Of a DNA stretch of 64,000 nucleotides, positions 59,592-64,000 are shown piece after piece. Position numbers and translations under genes: made by a program. Below the pieces are notes generated by a model. It was given only the letters and a program-made list of their open reading frames with translations. It had not been told where the DNA came from and searched no databases. The stretch is from Evernia prunastri. Lineage: Eukaryota; Ascomycota; Lecanoromycetes; Lecanorales; Parmeliaceae. Within the stretch, counting starts at the first letter, position 1; every line of letters begins with the position of its first letter. The stretch is taken from NCBI GenBank assembly GCA_003184365.1, contig NKYR01000122.1, positions 47,108 to 111,107 of the forward strand, read 5' to 3'.

Positions 59592-60177
59592 CTTCTACTA
59601 CTTCAAAGATATGAAAAATTATAGGTAGGAGTGAACAACTGGGAAACAATGGAATAGGAGAGACAAATGTAAAGTATACATTATGGCCTTGGATACTATA
59701 ATGGTTCTATACATTCCACATTCACTAATCATGTCTCCATGTCTTGCCAGAAATAGAGCTTGTGCCTACATAGGGTACTCCGTCAGATATTTTCGCCAAA
59801 GGAGATGGAAGAAACACCCACCAAGACGCTACTCCGAAAAGAAATTCCGCGTGCTGCTAGGGTTAGCGTATGCTGGCGTAAAGGAACTCATACGCTTTCC
59901 GCATACTCCCGGAAGCGGGAACCTTTTGAATAGTGATGATATTCTCCGTTCTTGGTACTTTTACCTCATGCAGTAAGCGTCGTCCTGGACCCAAGTGGAA
60001 CCTTATGTGTGTAAGGATGGTACGCATTAGTACTAGCTGTTCATGATTTTCCGCGCCTTGAAATATAGTTTACGGAATCTATTGTGGTACCTGAACGAAA
60101 AGAGATCGTTGAAATTCCTGAGTCCCTGGGGTAACTTCATCACTCGCTCTTGCTAGTCACACAAGGATCTATTATGC
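59592..60177. other. Spacer between GMC and P450 genes
   Basis: About 0.6 kb, containing the GMC promoter. Nothing else recognised. Confidence 0.4.
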
Positions 60178-62071
60178 TCAGTCATAGCGATCAAACACCG
60201 CCTCCGCCTCCGCCTTTTCCCTCTCAATCGTCGCCCGCTTAGCCTCCGACCTCAGTTCGATCCGGCAGCCATAATCCTTGACGCAATGCATGAACCCCTG
60301 ACTCGAGCCCGTCTCGGCAGAGGTGTCGTTGACCAGGCCCGCGTCTTGACGGAAATCAAACCCCCACAGCAGCTTCGCCGTCGCGATGAAAAGGTTACGT
60401 TCCGCCAGATGGATGCCGGGACAGATGCGGCGGCCGGCCCCGTAGCCGAGATGGTCGCGCTTGTTTGGTTCTTGGGAGGACGCGTAGACAGGAGCGAGGG
60501 CGGGGAAATCGTCGTAGCGCTCGGGGATGAAGCGCTCGGGGCTTGTCCATCGGCCTTCGTCGTGGTGGAGTGCCCAGACGTTGAGAATGATGGTCGAGTG
60601 TTTGGGGAGATGCATCCCATCCACGTGGTCATCTGATATGTAGTTAGTTTTATGGGAAAATAAGTAAAACTTGAACCTGTAGGGCCTGTCTCGCTGTTTT
60701 GCTCACCTTCGGACAGGCCGTGCACGACTCCAAGAGGAAGCACAGGCCTCCATCTGTGAGCTTCTTTGATGATCATGTTGATGTAAGGAAGCTGGGAGAA
60801 ATCCGACCACCCGGGGGATCGGTCCTCGCCAACCGTAGCATCGATTTCCGCCTGGGCTCTGTATCATCGTCAGCCTGCACGATTGGCAGACGGACAGACT
60901 AGCATGCAAAGTTCTCACCGTTTCTGGGCTTCTGGGTATTGCGTCATGGCCTGAACAATGGCTAGGATCAGCGATGAGGAAGTATCAGACCCACCTTCCA
61001 TGAGTGTTCCCCCAAGAAAGGCAAGTTGGTGCTCATCGAACTGATTGGTTTTTTGTTGGTCGAGCACACGGTCCATGAATGAGTCTTTTTGGATGTTAGC
61101 GCTCCGTCGAGCATACACGCGGTGAAGAACTTCTGTATAAAGGGATGTCATGAGGTCTCCGACTTCCACCGCCCTTCCTCTCCAGTTCCCCATCAATCGT
61201 TGCGGGATCAGCTTGAGAAGAGGAAATGAATCAATCGGAGGTGTCGCTCCAGTCTCTAATGCCAAAGACCATTTGTTCATGAGATAATATAGGCGTTTCA
61301 TGTATTCATCATCAACGGTCTTCGTTCGAATTCCGAACATTAACAAACCATTCAGCCGCGGCCGATGGTAAGAGAGGAACACGTACCCAATGACATGGTA
61401 ATACTGTTGCTGAACCTTTTCGGATGGAGCATATGATCCTTGGGCCTTGTGAGGAAATCGTGCATCATCTGATTCGCTTCTGCTTCCTGGACTTTCCAAT
61501 GCTCCTTTTCGCAAATGGCTTCCATGAAAGTTTGGTGGATGAGCTTACGCATGGTACGCCAGGTCGGCCCGTACTGCATCATCAAGATATGGTCTCCACG
61601 AGTGATCAAATCGGCGACGAGAGATTGTGGCCGGCTGCTGTAGAGTGTGCTTTTCTTGTCCAACAGATTTTTGATGTACTTCCAGTCGCTGATCACAAGC
61701 GTAGTGTTCTTGAACCGTTTCAGGGAAAAGATGCCTCCATATTTCTTGGACCATGCCGTCATGCTGATCGATCTCCATTAGCTTCACATGGAGATCCAGA
61801 ATAAACTCAAAGCGTACATAAAATGCCCATCTGATCTAGGAATTTGATGCTCATTGCCCAGCAAAGGCACCGTAGGTGGACCTTTACCCAGGGTCAGCCC
61901 TTTTTCGCGTAGAGCAAGATCCGGATATGAGTTACCTGGCGGCAGTCCATAGCTGCGGCGGCCTACCCGAAAGAGAGAGAATATGGTATACAGAAGAACC
62001 GAAGATGTTGCAGCAAAAGCAATGAGGTACCGCAGAGTTGGGGAGAGTGCAAAGGCAATCATGTTAGACAT
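60178..62071 (-). CDS. Cytochrome P450 with one lost splice acceptor
   Basis: Membrane-anchored haem monooxygenase. Exons on the minus strand: 62071-61818, 61763-61387, 61339-60919, 60858-60707 and 60632-60178, 552 residues if all introns are removed. Signatures: N-terminal anchor (IAFAATSSVLLYTIF), PPGNSYP hinge-type region, I-helix MEGGSDTSSS, K-helix KEAHR (ExxR), and haem loop YGAGRRICPG with the Cys ligand. The intron 61386-61340 has donor GTACGT and CTGAA branch-like site but ends in AA (61341-61340) instead of AG; removing it there would restore MSLVFGIRTK. There is no AG in the interval, and the next AG (61321-61320) leads to an immediate stop. So the gene is probably non-functional, or the intron is spliced atypically. 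Fits the metabolite locus with its neighbours. Confidence 0.88.
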
Positions 62072-62483
62072 ACTTGGATAGCAAGTAATGACAAAAGGAC
62101 TCTGGCGTTGTGCGAGTAGCCTATTAATATTATATGATAGAGTCGATGAGATCCTGCGGACTCGTAGGAGTGCTCAAAGGAGAAGCTCCGGAGCTGCGCT
62201 GATACTGACACCTTTCCCTGCATTCCGTCTAACGCTCTGGCCAAGCACAATAAAAGAGTGACTCAACAGTCCTTCTTGTGAGGTAGCATCCTTGAACGAG
62301 AGGACGTCTAAAGAGAAAGTAGAGCATCGTAGAGGGTGAATACTGTAAATGGCTGTATAAGATCAGGTGGTCTTGCCCTTATTCCACGGTAAGATTCACA
62401 CCCTTTAGGCTCCTTTTACGATGAACCTCAATGATGTTCGACGACATTGAAGCTAGACGTCTGCTACTAGCTCCTGTATACAG
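62072..62483. other. Spacer between P450 and cupin genes
   Basis: About 0.4 kb, the P450 promoter region. Nothing else seen. Confidence 0.4.
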
Positions 62484-63560
62484 CTACCTAGACTTTTGCA
62501 CCTCACTCTTTCTCTTATGTACGTTACCGGCAAAATGAACCCCAGGTGTATACCCATTAATTTCATTCACACCACTGACGGCCTTCGGCCCATCGGTCTT
62601 CACCAATGGTTCTTCAACATCCAGCCCAGCCGTTGCAATCCTGTTGTTTCCAGACTTTCGCTCCGCAAGATCAACGACCCATTCTTCGTATTCAGCATTT
62701 GTAGGTTTCGGTCCATTGGAGAGTTCTACCTGCTTGAACCACGAGCTTTTCGCAGCGTACGCGTCATGAATAAGACGTCGCAGTAAAGGCTGGCCTTTCA
62801 TCTTAGCCACTGCAAAGTCCCAATCCGTGGTGTATTCCCTGAAAAATGGCTTGTATCCCAACATGCCTCCAAACCACCGTCCAACGATGACGCAAGTCCA
62901 GTACCCGAAGAAACGTCGAAACGGCATCCATGCAGGCGCTGGCGTATAATGATCACCTGCATCATGGGTCTGAAAGCAACAAGTCAGGCAAGTTCAGAGA
63001 AAAGATAGAGTGCATTCGACCGTGTCTCATGCCTGCTTGGGAGAACCTACGCAAAGTGTCTGAATCCAATCCAACCCTTTCTCATGCAGCAGCGCATCGC
63101 TCCAGTATCCATACCAGTTCTCGAAGAAGACGCGATCCAGCTGATAATCCATCCCCGAATCCGAAGCGCTGAGTATGACAGTCATGTAATCCGGTGTCGA
63201 ATCGTCAATCCAGAATGCGTGAATGTGGCCGGCTTTGACCGAGGTCTCCCCATCTGCATCGGTCAATCTCTGGACCGCTCCGTCAATCTCCACCGCACAT
63301 GTCCCGTGCTCAACGGTGAAGTATTCTGTCTGAAATTGGTGGAAGTGCTCGGGCGGACCCTTTGGTCTGCGTGGGCTGTCGATGAGCTTCCGAAGATTTC
63401 CGGGGATCGGTCCATCGATGTCACGCCTGTAGGTTTGACGGAGGCGGAAAGATCGCCCTGGATGTGGCGGGAGAAACTCGGTGGTCAGCAAACCTCCGAA
63501 CCTAGGGTCTTTCCTTAGTAGGAGTTCACGGTGACAAGATATGTACCATAAGGGGTTCAT
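62484..63560 (-). CDS. RmlC-like cupin protein
   Basis: Two exons on the minus strand, 63560-63051 and 62969-62484, 331 residues from the ATG before NPLWYIS; an in-frame ATG at 63665 would add 35 unremarkable residues. Cupin motif 1 is present: HFHQFQTEYFTVEHG fits H-x-H-x4-E-x6-G, and motif 2 is KAGHIHAFW. These are candidate metal ligands, so a metal-dependent oxygenase, isomerase or cyclase activity is possible. The C-terminal half (WMPFRRFFGYW, LGYKPFFREYTTDWDFA) may include membrane-associated helices. The family occurs next to tailoring enzymes in fungi, but I cannot name the reaction. Last of the five minus-strand genes in the putative cluster. Confidence 0.75.
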
Positions 63561-63918
63561 TGCCTCTCGCTTACGGACTTCTTGATCTCTGTCTGTCCCG
63601 CAGAGTTGTGATAGGGCACGAAGGGGCTGATAAGTCCCATTTTCAAGAGCGATGATGAGAATCAATCAATCAACGAGTCATGTAGAGACTCGTCCAAGTC
63701 AAGGTTTGGGACAGGTATTAATGGAAACGCCTGGCCCCTCCACCGTCATGGGTGACACTAGCAACGTCATAATGCGCGTGCTCTCTGACATGCTGTTCAA
63801 CTTGGCATCGGAGTCCTGAAGGGGTAAGTGATGCCGACTATTCCGAATGGAATAGACACCCTGCCTCCATTCTCCTTCGAAAGGGAATTGAACTTCTAAC
63901 TTTGTCTCCAATAGCTTT
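63561..63918. other. Upstream region of the cupin gene
   Basis: Contains the promoter of the cupin gene. No further gene is seen before the end of the window. Confidence 0.4.
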
Positions 63919-63993
63919 AGACCCCCTGCTTAGGCCGATTTAGCGCCATCTTTAATTTTTTAGTGCATTGTGAGTCGGCCCCGCAGGGGGTCT
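63919..63993. repeat. Inverted repeat at the window edge
   Basis: AGACCCCCTGC (63919-63929) pairs perfectly with GCAGGGGGTCT (63983-63993); GGCCGA/TCGGCC continue the arms with a small offset. The 53-bp interior is AT-rich. It could be a miniature inverted-repeat element or the border of a larger transposon. Confidence 0.6.
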
Positions 63994-64000
63994 GCACCAA

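Noticed and set aside
41799..61340. Repeat-induced point mutation as cause of the carbonic anhydrase and P450 lesions
   Set aside because: Both look like C/G to T/A changes, but each is single and not in the CpA context typical of RIP, and neither gene is repeated in the window.
1..64000. CRISPR arrays, bacterial operons and rRNA genes
   Set aside because: No regularly spaced direct repeats with unique spacers, no bacterial gene organisation and no rRNA-like segments were seen; the window is eukaryotic nuclear DNA.

Overview
The window is nuclear DNA of a filamentous ascomycete (Pezizomycotina). The evidence is short GT-AG introns (about 45-110 nt, many with CTRAY-like branch sites), pyrimidine-rich leaders, and family content typical of that group: an AA11 polysaccharide monooxygenase with an X278 tail, a DUF7707-like secreted protein, a NACHT-ankyrin protein and a run of oxidoreductases. 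The species cannot be named from the sequence alone. Exon structures were worked out by hand from reading frame, splice consensus and family conservation; no alignment was run.

Layout. 0.3-30 kb is mostly housekeeping: TRA1 (SAGA/NuA4 scaffold pseudokinase, about 3,800 codons), a zinc-finger protein, a short-chain dehydrogenase, ribosomal protein L4 divergent from a METTL25-like methyltransferase, a YjbQ-family protein, an acid-ceramidase-like Ntn hydrolase and a BCS1-type AAA ATPase. 30-36 kb holds an AA11 LPMO and a 1.2-kb transposon-like element with ~90-bp terminal inverted repeats. 36-40 kb is an NLR-like NACHT/ankyrin gene with a frame break directly before its Walker A motif. 41-47 kb holds a beta-carbonic anhydrase with an in-frame stop that overlaps a perfect alternative splice donor, a YPT35-type PX protein, a DUF7707-like cell-surface protein and the APC/C subunit CDC26. 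47.5-50.6 kb encodes a large secreted repeat protein. 50.6-52.6 kb has no intact gene but shows eroded coding sequence.

52.6-63.6 kb is a run of five minus-strand genes that looks like part of a specialised-metabolite locus: FAD monooxygenase, MFS transporter, GMC oxidoreductase, cytochrome P450 and cupin protein. No PKS, NRPS or terpene cyclase is visible, so any backbone gene would lie beyond 64 kb or elsewhere. The P450 has lost one canonical splice acceptor (AG to AA), and the GMC enzyme appears to lack a usually conserved segment, so the locus may be decaying.

The most interesting signals are several single-base lesions at functional positions (carbonic anhydrase, NACHT gene, P450), the near-identical ankyrin units, and the TIR element with its frame-broken AT-hook-like ORF.
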